Below are positions 15,298-23,949 of a DNA stretch of 64,000 nt, piece by piece. The notes under the pieces are model-generated. The model was not told the DNA's origin, did not search any database, and saw nothing but the letters and a program-made list of their open reading frames with translations. Position 1 is the first letter of the stretch; the number at the start of each line of letters is the position of its first letter. A program made the translations under genes and the position numbers. This DNA is from Lachnospiraceae bacterium (lineage in GTDB: Bacteria; Bacillota; Clostridia; Lachnospirales; Lachnospiraceae): positions 17,564 to 81,563 of the forward strand of contig JAFRGQ010000027.1 in NCBI GenBank assembly GCA_017433725.1, given 5' to 3'.

Positions 15298-16052
15298 CAA
15301 CTGGTCAGGACTTCAATCCCGAAGCTGCCGAGTTCTGCAGTAATTTTCTCATCCATATTCCGGTCTGTGATGACAATTTTCACCTGGTCTTTTAAGTTGA
15401 GCGGCACCGTGCCGTGTTTGGTAAACTTGTCGGATTCCGTCAGTACGATAACACGGTCCGCCTGCCTCGCCATATCGCGTACCGCCTGGGCTCGCATCTG
15501 GTCCTGATTGGTGAAGCCTGCCCGCGCGGACCATCCGTCCACGCCGATAAAGAATTGGTCCACCCAGAAATTCTCCGCACACTGGCGGACCATCGGACCG
15601 ACCATGACCTGAGCATCCGGTTGGTAGATACCGCCGAGCAGAATAATCTGGAAGTCGGAGGAATGGCGGATATAGTCGGCAATGAACGCACTGTTGGTGA
15701 TGACTGTCAGCCCGCTGCGGAGCTCTGCGAGCGTTGCGGCAAGAAGGGCGCAGCAGCTGCCGCTCTCAATCATAATAGAATCTCCGTCTTTTACGAGTTC
15801 TGCCGCACGTATTGCGATCTGTCGCTTCTCTTCGTAGTGGTAGGCAAGCCGTCCTTTGATGTCATCTGTTCCGGACAGAACGGCAAAGCCGTGTTCTCTG
15901 GTGATAAGTCCCTGAGACTCCATGGCGTCTAAATCTTTTCGTACCGTAACTTGTGACACGCCCAGATGTTGTGAGAGCTCTGCAACTTCAAGTTTCTTTT
16001 TTCTGACCAGCAGATCCAGGATCTGGCTGGTACGGTCTTCTTTTCTTCTCAT
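15297..16052 (-). CDS. DeoR-family transcriptional regulator
   Basis: A 251-residue DeoR/GlpR-type regulator. The N-terminal winged helix is intact (ILDLLVRKKKLEVAELSQHLGVSQVTVRKDLDAME, described here across residues 10-44 with the recognition helix QVTVRKDL). The C-terminal DeoRC sensor domain, related to phosphosugar isomerases, has IMIESGSCCALLA and TNSAFIADYI phosphate-binding loops and FIGVDGWSARAGF. Members usually sense a phosphorylated sugar or polyol and repress nearby catabolic genes. No sugar gene adjoins it here; the neighbours are the convergent ABC operon and the divergent mazEF pair. Family is firm, ligand unknown. Confidence 0.9.
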   Translation of the reverse strand: MRRKEDRTSQILDLLVRKKKLEVAELSQHLGVSQVTVRKDLDAMESQGLITREHGFAVLSGTDDIKGRLAYHYEEKRQIAIRAAELVKDGDSIMIESGSCCALLAATLAELRSGLTVITNSAFIADYIRHSSDFQIILLGGIYQPDAQVMVGPMVRQCAENFWVDQFFIGVDGWSARAGFTNQDQMRAQAVRDMARQADRVIVLTESDKFTKHGTVPLNLKDQVKIVITDRNMDEKITAELGSFGIEVLTS

Positions 16053-16187
16053 GTGACAGCCCCCTCTATGGTATTCGCCAAAGCGTTTTCATCTGCATTT
16101 TCATCAGATTGTATCTTTTGATAAGGAAAGTATAGCATAAATGCTTTCATTTTTTTCTATAATAATTTCGAACATAAGCTTTGTTGC

Positions 16188-16205
16188 CGATGAGCAAGCT
16201 CATCG
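16188..16205. promoter_or_regulatory. Perfect palindrome between divergent genes, possible operator
   Basis: CGATGAGC-AA-GCTCATCG, 8-bp arms with a 2-bp centre, between the DeoR gene (-) and the mazEF genes (+). No T-run follows, so it is more like a protein-binding site than a terminator. Partner unknown. The rest of the 16053-16456 gap holds only the promoter listed next. Confidence 0.45.
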
Positions 16206-16254
16206 AGAAAAGTTTATAATCGACTATTAGCGTCTTAATCAGGATATATTCAGC

Positions 16255-16283
16255 TTGTTATTACATGAATCCTTGTATATAAT
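16255..16283 (+). promoter_or_regulatory. Promoter of the mazEF-type pair
   Basis: TTGTTA (16255-16260), 17-bp spacer, TATAAT (16278-16283), about 170 bp before the antitoxin start. Nearby alternating TATA repeats could be part of an autoregulatory site, which is typical of MazE but not demonstrable here. Confidence 0.65.
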
Positions 16284-16456
16284 GTATATACGGTGTTAAC
16301 GTAATGCTAAAAGCTCATTTAAGTAAGCATGGATTTGTTCGGCATAAAATAAGATAACGGGAAAATATGAGCTGAATGAATCAGCAGTTCCTGAGACAGG
16401 CAGCTTATATCAACAGTACCGGCGGAAAACAGGTCTCTATGAAGGAGGTTTATGAA

Positions 16457-16702
16457 GTGACCAGTCAGTCTAGTGTAAAACCGTGGGGAAATAGTCAGGG
16501 TATCCGTCTGAGCAAAAGTGTTCTTGAAGAAGCAGGTATACAAGTAAATGACACGGTACAGATCGAAGTAAGAGAAAATACGATTATCCTGAAAAAGATC
16601 TTTAAGCATCGTACATTTGAGGAGAGACTTGCGGAATACGATGGTAAAATAGATGTTCAGAGCTTCGAATGGGGGGAGCCCGCAGGAAGGGAGATATTAT
16701 AA
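16457..16702 (+). CDS. mazE: MazE-type (AbrB/SpoVT fold) antitoxin
   Basis: An 81-residue protein from GTG 16457, reading MTSQSSVKPWGNSQGIRLSK, the classic MazE opening, followed by the swapped-hairpin DNA-binding region and an acidic C-terminus (RTFEERLAEYDGK) that would bind the toxin. AAGGAGG at 16442-16448 fits the GTG; an in-frame ATG at 16439 overlaps that site. It would bind its own promoter and neutralise the toxin encoded next, whose start overlaps its stop (TAATG). Confidence 0.85.
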   Translation: MTSQSSVKPWGNSQGIRLSKSVLEEAGIQVNDTVQIEVRENTIILKKIFKHRTFEERLAEYDGKIDVQSFEWGEPAGREIL

Positions 16703-17010
16703 TGCAAGATTTTTCGCAGGGCGATATAATTAAAATCAATGGCTTCCGGAGTTCCTTTCTGATTGTCAGCAAAAATGCTTTTATCCGTGCAGTGAATATG
16801 TTTCATGTATGCCCGCTGCTCTCAGGTGTTCAGGAAGGACCCCTTCATATTCATGTTACAGGAGTCTGCGATACGGAGGGGGTTGTCATCTGTGAACAGG
16901 TCAAACTGATAGATCCTGCTGCCCGCGGCTGTAAACGAATAGACCGGCTGCCTTATGGTATGCTTATGAATATTTCGGATGCGCTGCAGGGAATCTTCGA
17001 ATATGATTAA
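16702..17010 (+). CDS. mazF: MazF/PemK-type toxin, divergent
   Basis: A 102-residue protein beginning MQDFSQGDIIKINGF, fitting the MazF/PemK SH3-like barrel (GDIIKI first strand; VCPLLSG; HVTGVCDTEGVVICEQVKLID corresponds to the conserved segment ending in Q-x-x-x-x-D). Family members are sequence-specific mRNA endoribonucleases. The usual basic-Pro-Leu-Val stretch after the first strand is replaced by FRSSFLIVSKN, and the chain is more divergent than canonical MazF. Pairing with MazE by a one-base stop/start overlap is strong support. Activity is inferred only. Confidence 0.8.
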   Translation: MQDFSQGDIIKINGFRSSFLIVSKNAFIRAVNMFHVCPLLSGVQEGPLHIHVTGVCDTEGVVICEQVKLIDPAARGCKRIDRLPYGMLMNISDALQGIFEYD

Positions 17011-17043
17011 TCAAGAATATAAAAGTAAAAGGAGTTGTTACAC

Positions 17044-18600
17044 ATGAGAAAAAGAACGACACAAATGAAGTACGCACTCTGCATACTCCTGATTCTGGCA
17101 ATGCTCGCTGGATGCAGGAATTCTGCTGCCACGGGCGTCACGAGCGGGGATTCCTCCGCATCTGTAGAGGCAGATGTAACCGGCGCCGATTCCTCCAAAG
17201 CGGCGGATGCGGAAAGCGCCGTGGATTCAAAGTCGGAGTCGAAAATTGAGGCGCAAGCGGAATCTTCGACAGCACTTACGGCGGAGAGTTCGGTATCGGA
17301 AGCACCGGACGCATCAGCCACCGAGTCAGCTGCGGACGAATCCGGCAGGGATCAGTCAGAAGACACTCGGGAAGACGAGTCTCCATATACTCTCAGGCAG
17401 GTCGTCGTTCTGAGCCGTCACAACATACGATCCCCAATGTCCGGAGAGGGTTCGCTCTTAGGTTCCGCAACCCCTCATGAGTGGTTCAAATGGACGTCCG
17501 CAACAAGCCAGCTCTCCCTTAAGGGTGGTATTCTGGAGACGACCATGGGTCAGTATTTCCGCAAATGGCTTGAAAATGAAGGTCTTATCCCCGAGAACTA
17601 TCAGCCGGAAAACGGAGAAGTCCGTTTTTATGCAAATGCAAAGCAGCGCACACAGGCGACAGCCCGTTATTTTGCCACGGGTATGCTGCCGGTTGCGGAT
17701 ATCGATATTGAGCGTCAGGGCGAATTTGACACGATGGATGAAGTCTTCACACCGAAGATTCATTTCTTAAATGAGAGATTCGAAGAGGATGCAATGAAGC
17801 AGATTGCTGAAAAGGGCGGGGAAGCCGGTATGAAGGGTCTCGACGCAGATCTTGAGGACTCCTATGAGCTCCTTGCCGAAGTTCTCGATCTTAAGGATTC
17901 TGACGCCTATAAGAGCGGTGAACTCACTGGCTTTACAACAGGAGATACGGAAGTGAAGCTGGAGGTCGACGCTGAACCTTCTATGACGGGATCTCTTAAG
18001 ACCGCGACGTCATTCAGCGATGCTCTGGTTCTGCAGTATTATGAGGAGCCGGATGCACTTAAGGCTGCGTTCGGCCATGAACTTACCTGGGAAGAATGGC
18101 TGAAAATCGCTGAGATCAAAGATATTTATCAGGATGTGCTGTTCACGTCGCCGCTCGTCGCTGCCAATGTCGCACAGCCGCTTCTTCAGGAGATAAAAGG
18201 TGAGCTGACAAGCGACGAACATCTCTTCACATTCCTGTGCGGTCACGATTCCAACATCGGAAGTGTGCTGCCGGCTATGGGAGTGAAGGAGTACAGCCTT
18301 CCGGATACTCTTGAGCGGGTGACGCCGATCGGTGGAAAGCTGGTATTTGAAGTTTATGAAGATGCTGACGGGAAGCAGTTCTGCAAGATCAGTCTGATGT
18401 ATCAGACGACTGAACAGATCCGCAACATGGAGCAGCTCTCCCTTGAGAATCCGCCGGCTAAGTACGAACTGGAATTTGAAGGTATTGAGGCAAATACGGA
18501 CGGTTACTATGCTCTTACCGATATCATAAACCGCATCCAGGATGCGCTTGACCTCTACGATGAGTATGCGGAGGATGAGGCGCTGGCACCGGCGGCATGA
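17044..18600 (+). CDS. Histidine acid phosphatase (AppA/phytase-like) lipoprotein
   Basis: A 518-residue lipoprotein: signal segment ending LAMLAGC (lipid Cys near residue 23), then an Ala/Ser/Glu-rich linker to about residue 115. The phosphatase domain starts VVVLSRHNIRSP, the RHGxRxP active-site motif with Asn in place of Gly, and continues with TPHEWFKW and NAKQRTQATARYF as in AppA-type enzymes; the catalytic proton donor pair is in LCGHDSN (near residue 398). It would hydrolyse phosphomonoesters outside the membrane. ATG 17044 is chosen over a TTG at 17035 from the position of AAAAGGAG. A terminator follows. Confidence 0.85.
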   Translation: MRKRTTQMKYALCILLILAMLAGCRNSAATGVTSGDSSASVEADVTGADSSKAADAESAVDSKSESKIEAQAESSTALTAESSVSEAPDASATESAADESGRDQSEDTREDESPYTLRQVVVLSRHNIRSPMSGEGSLLGSATPHEWFKWTSATSQLSLKGGILETTMGQYFRKWLENEGLIPENYQPENGEVRFYANAKQRTQATARYFATGMLPVADIDIERQGEFDTMDEVFTPKIHFLNERFEEDAMKQIAEKGGEAGMKGLDADLEDSYELLAEVLDLKDSDAYKSGELTGFTTGDTEVKLEVDAEPSMTGSLKTATSFSDALVLQYYEEPDALKAAFGHELTWEEWLKIAEIKDIYQDVLFTSPLVAANVAQPLLQEIKGELTSDEHLFTFLCGHDSNIGSVLPAMGVKEYSLPDTLERVTPIGGKLVFEVYEDADGKQFCKISLMYQTTEQIRNMEQLSLENPPAKYELEFEGIEANTDGYYALTDIINRIQDALDLYDEYAEDEALAPAA

Positions 18601-18683
18601 AGAGGCAGGTTTTCTATGAAATCGCAGTCTCGAGTGAGACTTTACGCGGAACTTAATGCAGCGTAAGCTGAGATAATTCAAAT

Positions 18684-18716
18684 AAAAAAAGGCGGGATCA
18701 AGTCCCGTCTTTTTGC
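18684..18716 (+). terminator. Intrinsic terminator between convergent genes
   Basis: A7 tract, stem GGCGGGA (18691-18697) with TCCCGTC (18703-18709), then TTTTT. A-tract and T-tract on both sides suit both strands. Confidence 0.88.
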
Positions 18717-18781
18717 TTGCTCATTATTCAGCTGCCGCTTCATCTTCCGTATAGCAGCTCATCATGGAAGCTTCATAGCGC

Positions 18782-19498
18782 TCACACATACCGCTGCTCT
18801 ACGATCTCATTCCACTCTTCCTCGGAGACATTCTCGTCATCCTCGGATACGATGATGTCATCTTCGGATACTGTGGTGTCATCCTCAGATACAGTGGCGT
18901 TTTCTTCATTCGCAGCACCTACATTTTCATCCACATTGTGAGACTTCATGGACTCCTCATAGCGCTCGCGCATACGCTGATCGGCGATTTTGTTCCACTC
19001 TTCCTCGGACATTTCTATCTCGGATTTAACAGTATTCTCAGTTTTCTTTTCACCGGCTGTTTTCAGAGCAGTCTTCTGGAGTGTTGCCTCTTCTTTCTTT
19101 GGCTCAGCTGTTATCAGAACGCAATCTGCACACTTTTCGGCTTTTGCAGCTGCCTTATGATTTTCAGTTTTGGATTTGACAGCTTTCTGTGTGTTCTGCT
19201 TCTTTTCGCTTGCCTTAGCAGCGGTCTTCTGTGTCTTTGCTTTCTTATCCGCAGCCTTTGCAGAAGTCTTATCTGTTTTTGTGTCAGCTGCTTTTTTATC
19301 GGAGGAGACGTTTTTCGCATTCTCCCTGACAGCAACATCTTCAGATTCGGAAGCCATATTGGCTGCATTCTGCTCAGCTGCGACTACGTTATTCGAAACC
19401 ATGTTCTTTGCGACATGATTTGAATAAATGAAGCCTGCACCGATGCCGGTTGCGAGAGATGCTGTGAGTACGAGTGCGATAATAACGTTACGTTTCAT
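18782..19498 (-). CDS. Lys/Ala-rich exported protein with an apparently frameshifted C-terminus
   Basis: A 238-residue protein with one N-terminal hydrophobic segment (residues 4-25, signal or anchor), then a long Ala/Lys/Thr-rich low-complexity region, a single Cys pair CADC (near 122), and acidic VSEDD repeats. The segment SEEEWNKIADQRMRERYEESMKSH (near 165-188) begins again at the C-terminus as SEEEWNEIVEQR, but the frame then stops at YV. In the next frame the DNA continues GMCERYEASMMSCYTEDE to a stop at 18724, clearly matching the first copy. So one base near 18790 has shifted the frame, by mutation or sequencing error. No function recognised. Confidence 0.7.
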   Translation of the reverse strand: MKRNVIIALVLTASLATGIGAGFIYSNHVAKNMVSNNVVAAEQNAANMASESEDVAVRENAKNVSSDKKAADTKTDKTSAKAADKKAKTQKTAAKASEKKQNTQKAVKSKTENHKAAAKAEKCADCVLITAEPKKEEATLQKTALKTAGEKKTENTVKSEIEMSEEEWNKIADQRMRERYEESMKSHNVDENVGAANEENATVSEDDTTVSEDDIIVSEDDENVSEEEWNEIVEQRYV

Positions 19499-19637
19499 TG
19501 CTGAGTTCCTCCGTCTGAAGTATGAATACTTTATCGTTTTATGACGAGCTGTGATAGTCTGTCATGTGTGAAGTTTTGGTTCTTTCTTTACCTACGATAG
19601 GTTATACGTGCCGGCAGCAGCGAGTGGCTAATAATAT

Positions 19638-19667
19638 TTCACGAAAACTTCACATTTTGTGTATAAT
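19638..19667 (+). promoter_or_regulatory. Putative promoter of the adenosine-deaminase-like gene
   Basis: TTCACG (19638-19643), 18-bp spacer, perfect TATAAT (19662-19667), 46 bp before the start codon. Confidence 0.5.
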
Positions 19668-19712
19668 AGATTTTAAGAGTGTAAATGAACCATTCTGAAA
19701 GGACCTGAACGC

Positions 19713-22223
19713 ATGTCACACTTCGGACGCTTTTACCTTGATAAAGAAAAGGACATCATAGTAGATCTGGATCGAACGGACGATGTTTTATCCTATGTTC
19801 TTCGCACGCCAAATCACAGGACCGGAAACCTGATTACGAACTTTGCGGGACTGTGCAGGCTGCCGATTTCATACGACGAAAGCGGACTCAAGATCATCAC
19901 CGGTACGATTCCGTGCTATATCGACGGAGAAAATCGCATGGTCTACATTCTCCGTTTTGCAAATACCAAGGTCGCGAATATCTATCCGGACGGCACCATT
20001 GAACGAAAAGCCTATATTCCCGCGATCGCAAAGACTCTGATGAGCCAGACCAAGGAGTATAATCTGGATGCAAATGCATCACTGGTCAAGACCTATATCC
20101 GCTCGGAAGTGAAATTCCACTCTGATCTCCACACCCATCGAAGCGCGAATCTGAGCCCCGATATCCTGATTGCCCTCGGTATCGCGCACCAGTTGCGGTA
20201 TCCGTATTATTATGTAAAGAAGCTGGGTCTTCGTCTGACTGCGCGGCAACGGAAGGAAATTGACGAGCAGCGCGCAAAAGTCGCGGAGATGTATCGTGAT
20301 TCCGAGCTTGAGGGAAAGTATCTTGAGAGAAAGATTGATGACAATACGGAGATTAATTTTGCAGACCTGATTCTCGGCGGGCTCGAGAACAGTGCCTACA
20401 ATATACCGCATATCCGTGCTTCCCTTGCCGTTATGAAGGACGGTCAGGCCGTATTTACCAATCTTGAAAAAGTATATATCTACAGATATGTATTTACCAA
20501 AGGCACGCAGGCGAAGCAGCAGATCAGCATCGACCCGGCGGGTATCGATTTGATTCCGGACGAAGATATTGTGCGTGCGCTCCATCAGATGCAGAAGGAT
20601 CGGGAACATCCTGCATTTGCCTCCAATACCCTCTATCAGGATAAGCTTTTGTGGGTCGCGCGAAGCTATCAGCATGTCGGAGTGACATATGCGGAGATCT
20701 CTGATACGGCGCTTGTCAAAAAGACGGATGCGGCAGCCGTGCTCAGAGAGATTCATGAGGTCATGCCGGCCGTTACGGAAGAGACAGGCGTCACACTCCG
20801 ATTCCTGGCGGCTCTGCGCCGGATCCCGCTCACGATCATCAAGGATCAGATCATACGCGGCAACTATTTTCAGGAGAACCTTGAGGTGCTGAAAGCGGTC
20901 GCCGTCGACCCGTATGTGGCAGGTTGTGACTTTGTCGGAGAGGAGATTAATGATATCCGGGAACTCATGCCGGTCATAAGGGCAGTTGTGGAGATCGCGA
21001 AAGATATACCGTCCTTTGTCGTGCGTATACATGCCGGTGAAAATGACTCTCTTCCCGACAACGTCCTGAACAGCATTCTGTCGGTTGAAAAGGCGCTCGG
21101 TCCGGGGCAGAAGTTCCCGCATATGCGTGTGGGACACGGGCTTTACACGGCAAAACTGAATACGCCGAAGGGCAGACTGTTACTCGAAAAGCTGAAAGTA
21201 CATCGGGTAGTGCTGGAGTTCCAGATTACCTCGAATGTGCGTCTCAACAATCTGAGCCAGATGGGGAAACATCCGCTGAAGCAGTATCTCGGTGCAGGCG
21301 TTTCCTGCGTGCAGGGAACGGACGGCGGCGCTTTGTACGGAACCGACTCCATTGATGAACAGCTTTCTCTGGAACGCATGCTGAACCTGAGTTTCGAGGA
21401 CATGCTGAAGATGCGTAAAGTGGAGGATTGCGTTATTTCAGGTTCGCTCCGGGAATTCCGGGAGAAGACAGAGGAATTTAAACGCATCTGTGGTGAGAAG
21501 GGACTGATCGATTTTATTAATGAGAGAATAGATGAGCAGGACGGGGCATTCTGTGATGTCACAGCCGGCGACCGCCGCCATGACAGCGCCGAAGAGCTTA
21601 TGGCACAGATCAGACCGCTTCCGTTAGACCGTATTCCCATTGTGATTGCCGGAGGCAGCTTTAATAACGCTGCTCATGTGACGAGATGCAGGGCGTCGGA
21701 GTGTGCGCTGCTTGATGATCTTCTGCGGAAGGCAAATCCCGGAAAAGTGTTCTTTGTGATCGGTCCGTCTATCACAGGCTATGAAAAATATATTCTGCAA
21801 AAGAGTAAAGGAAAATTCGACGTATACGCTTTTGTGCCGACGACCATTACGGACGATGAGCTGAAGAGACTGCGCGAAAGCGGAGCCCATATCCGCGTAT
21901 CCGTCGAGTCCTCCCCTCTCGGCGTCTACAAGAGTTTTGCCTACGAGATTTTTAAACGCAGACAGTCTGTTATCCTGGCTCTTGACGGTAACAGTGCAGC
22001 CGCCAATCTGATCCAGGACGCCAAGAACAGCAGGTATAAGAGCAGGACTTTTATCAATGTGAAGGCACCGGCACTCAGGACCAAGGCCGAATCTCTGCAG
22101 GGATATATAACTTTCTGGACGGACGGTGACAGCGCATCCGAGATTGTCCGATATGCAAATAATTACTACAGGGCGTTGAAAGATCCGAATGCGCAGATAC
22201 TCAAAAACTATGCTGTGAAATAA
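19713..22223 (+). CDS. Long adenosine-deaminase-like amidohydrolase with C-terminal extension
   Basis: An 836-residue protein, more than twice the size of ordinary adenosine deaminase (about 340). All metal and catalytic motifs are present: DLHTHR (near 136-141), HAGEND (near 439), VGHGLY (near 473), ITSN (near 505) and GTDGGALYGTD (near 535). Residues 1-125 form an extra N-terminal domain. From about 637 there is another domain beginning IPIVIAGGSFNNAA and KVFFVIGPSITGYE, a glycine-rich Rossmann-like pattern suggestive of nucleotide binding. The expected reaction is purine (deoxy)nucleoside or nucleotide deamination in the cytosol. AAAGGA precedes ATG 19713. The catalytic class is firm; the extension's role is not known. 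Confidence 0.82.
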   Translation: MSHFGRFYLDKEKDIIVDLDRTDDVLSYVLRTPNHRTGNLITNFAGLCRLPISYDESGLKIITGTIPCYIDGENRMVYILRFANTKVANIYPDGTIERKAYIPAIAKTLMSQTKEYNLDANASLVKTYIRSEVKFHSDLHTHRSANLSPDILIALGIAHQLRYPYYYVKKLGLRLTARQRKEIDEQRAKVAEMYRDSELEGKYLERKIDDNTEINFADLILGGLENSAYNIPHIRASLAVMKDGQAVFTNLEKVYIYRYVFTKGTQAKQQISIDPAGIDLIPDEDIVRALHQMQKDREHPAFASNTLYQDKLLWVARSYQHVGVTYAEISDTALVKKTDAAAVLREIHEVMPAVTEETGVTLRFLAALRRIPLTIIKDQIIRGNYFQENLEVLKAVAVDPYVAGCDFVGEEINDIRELMPVIRAVVEIAKDIPSFVVRIHAGENDSLPDNVLNSILSVEKALGPGQKFPHMRVGHGLYTAKLNTPKGRLLLEKLKVHRVVLEFQITSNVRLNNLSQMGKHPLKQYLGAGVSCVQGTDGGALYGTDSIDEQLSLERMLNLSFEDMLKMRKVEDCVISGSLREFREKTEEFKRICGEKGLIDFINERIDEQDGAFCDVTAGDRRHDSAEELMAQIRPLPLDRIPIVIAGGSFNNAAHVTRCRASECALLDDLLRKANPGKVFFVIGPSITGYEKYILQKSKGKFDVYAFVPTTITDDELKRLRESGAHIRVSVESSPLGVYKSFAYEIFKRRQSVILALDGNSAAANLIQDAKNSRYKSRTFINVKAPALRTKAESLQGYITFWTDGDSASEIVRYANNYYRALKDPNAQILKNYAVK

Positions 22224-22305
22224 AACATGGCTATAACCATTGATGAAACATGCTCGTTCGAGTTATACATATTTTACAAAACTAAAAATTCTATATACTT
22301 ACACA

Positions 22306-22334
22306 TTGCACATTATGCACAATAGTGATAGTAT
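22306..22334 (+). promoter_or_regulatory. Promoter of the TRAP transporter operon
   Basis: TTGCAC (22306-22311), 17-bp spacer, TAGTAT (22329-22334). Start of transcription should fall near 22341. Confidence 0.65.
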
Positions 22335-22340
22335 TGATTC

Positions 22341-22354
22341 TGAAAGCGCTTACA
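22341..22354 (+). promoter_or_regulatory. cre-type catabolite repression site (CcpA/LacI family)
   Basis: TGAAAGCGCTTACA matches the Firmicutes cre consensus TGWAARCGYTWNCA at every position. It overlaps the expected transcription start of the TRAP operon, a position where binding would repress. CcpA is the obvious candidate, but a LacI-family local regulator is possible. Confidence 0.8.
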
Positions 22355-22395
22355 AATATATGCGCATATAGGAAATTAGCTGAAAGGAGAAGGTT

Positions 22396-23424
22396 ATGTT
22401 CAAAAAGATTCATTGGAGAAGGATGCCGGCGGTTTTGCTTGTCCTGGCCTGCATTTTTGCACTGACAGGATGCGGCGGGGACGGAAGCGGAAAGAGAATC
22501 GTCAGAATCGCCCACAGCCAGTCGGAAACTCATCCGCAGCACCTCGGAATGCTGAAATTCGAGGAGTATGTTGAGGGTAAGCTCGGAGACAAATATGATA
22601 TTCAGATTTTCCCGAACGAGCTCCTCGGCAGCACAGTAAAGGCCATCGAGCTGACCCAGACGGGAGCGATCGATTTCGCTGTAGCGGCGACCGCTAACCT
22701 GGAGACATTTGCAGACGTTTACGAAATCTTCAGTCTGCCATACCTGTTTGTCTCCGAGGATGCTTATCACGCTACCATGGAAGACACTGACTATATGGAG
22801 AAAGTCTATGAGTCCACGGATGTAGCCGGTTTCCGCTGCGTCACATGGTACAATGCGGGTACCCGCAGCTTTTACGCCACTAAGCCCATCAACACTCCTG
22901 CGGACATGAAAGGTATGAAGATCCGAGTTCAGCAGTCTCCGGCTTCCATCGCCCTGGTCAAGGCAATGGGTGCAGCGGCTTCTCCGATGAGCTTCGGTGA
23001 AGTTTACACAGCTATTCAGCAGGGCGTTATCGACGGCGCTGAGAACAACGAGCTGGCTCTGACAAATAATAAGCACGGCGAAGTCGCCAAGTATTACAGC
23101 TATGACATGCATCAGATGATTCCCGACATGCTCATCGGAAATGTCAACTTCCTGAACAATCTTTCGGAAGAAGAGAGGGCTATCTTCGAGGAGGCGGCAC
23201 GTCTCTCCACAGAAGTGGAGCTGGAAGAGTGGGACAAGCAGCTCGAGGAAGCCAAGAACATTGCAATGAATGACATGGGCGTTGAATTCATTGATGTCGA
23301 TATCGAGCCGTTCCGCGAGGCAGCACTGCCCCTTCATGACGAAATGCTCGAAAGGAACCCCGCGATTCATGATCTTTACGACCACATACAGGAGATCAAC
23401 AAGCAATATGGGGAGGGTAAATAA
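22396..23424 (+). CDS. dctP: TRAP transporter substrate-binding lipoprotein
   Basis: A 342-residue DctP-family protein with a lipobox (ALTGC, Cys near 25). The mature protein starts RIVRIAHSQSETHPQH; it has the conserved MKIRVQQSP (near 177), whose Arg binds the substrate carboxylate, and GEVYTAIQQGVIDGAENN. It captures an organic acid outside the membrane and hands it to the DctQM permease. AAAGGAG precedes the ATG. The binding residues fit C4-dicarboxylate or sugar-acid (uronate-like) ligands; the exact substrate is unknown. A cre-type site controls the operon. Confidence 0.9.
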   Translation: MFKKIHWRRMPAVLLVLACIFALTGCGGDGSGKRIVRIAHSQSETHPQHLGMLKFEEYVEGKLGDKYDIQIFPNELLGSTVKAIELTQTGAIDFAVAATANLETFADVYEIFSLPYLFVSEDAYHATMEDTDYMEKVYESTDVAGFRCVTWYNAGTRSFYATKPINTPADMKGMKIRVQQSPASIALVKAMGAAASPMSFGEVYTAIQQGVIDGAENNELALTNNKHGEVAKYYSYDMHQMIPDMLIGNVNFLNNLSEEERAIFEEAARLSTEVELEEWDKQLEEAKNIAMNDMGVEFIDVDIEPFREAALPLHDEMLERNPAIHDLYDHIQEINKQYGEGK

Positions 23425-23427
23425 AAA

Positions 23428-23934
23428 ATGAAGACACTCAAGAAAATTCGCCACATAGTGGATTTGATTCTGACAAATGTCTGCTGCGTCATTTTTGCGG
23501 CTATGGTCGTGATCGGTACTTATCAGATCGTGACCCGTTACTTCTTTAACCGTCCGAGTACCGTATCGGAAGAACTTCTGACTTACTCGTTCACGTGGAT
23601 GGCGCTCCTGATTTCCGCTTACGTTTTCGGCAAGCGCGACCATATGCGCATGTCCTTCCTGATAGACAAAGTCGAAGGGAAGCCCCGCATGATCCTTGAA
23701 GTCATTATTGAGATCCTGTGCGTGGCATTTGCCTTTATCGTTCTCCTGATGGGCGGCGTTGCGATTCGTTCCCTGACCATGACTCAGAAGACCGCTTCTT
23801 TGGGCGTTCACATGGGAACGATCTATACGGTCGTGCCGGTCACCGGAGCCCTGATCATCTTCTATGGAATCCTGAACATTATTGACCTGGTAACCGGTCA
23901 GACAGAAGGCTCTCAGAGAGAAGCCAAAGAATAA
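23428..23934 (+). CDS. dctQ: TRAP transporter small permease
   Basis: A 168-residue protein with four membrane helices, the normal size for DctQ. The family pattern SEELLTYSFTWMALLISAY (near 48-66) is present. It forms the sodium-driven permease with DctM. It starts 3 bp after dctP, whose last codons contain its GGAGGG ribosome binding site. Confidence 0.88.
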   Translation: MKTLKKIRHIVDLILTNVCCVIFAAMVVIGTYQIVTRYFFNRPSTVSEELLTYSFTWMALLISAYVFGKRDHMRMSFLIDKVEGKPRMILEVIIEILCVAFAFIVLLMGGVAIRSLTMTQKTASLGVHMGTIYTVVPVTGALIIFYGILNIIDLVTGQTEGSQREAKE

Positions 23935-23949
23935 TACGGGGGTAAGAAC

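Noticed and set aside
20079-21137. 352-codon minus-strand frame
   Set aside because: Antisense shadow of the adenosine-deaminase-like gene.
22291-23811. 506-codon minus-strand frame
   Set aside because: It is antisense to dctP and dctQ, which have full motifs and ribosome binding sites.
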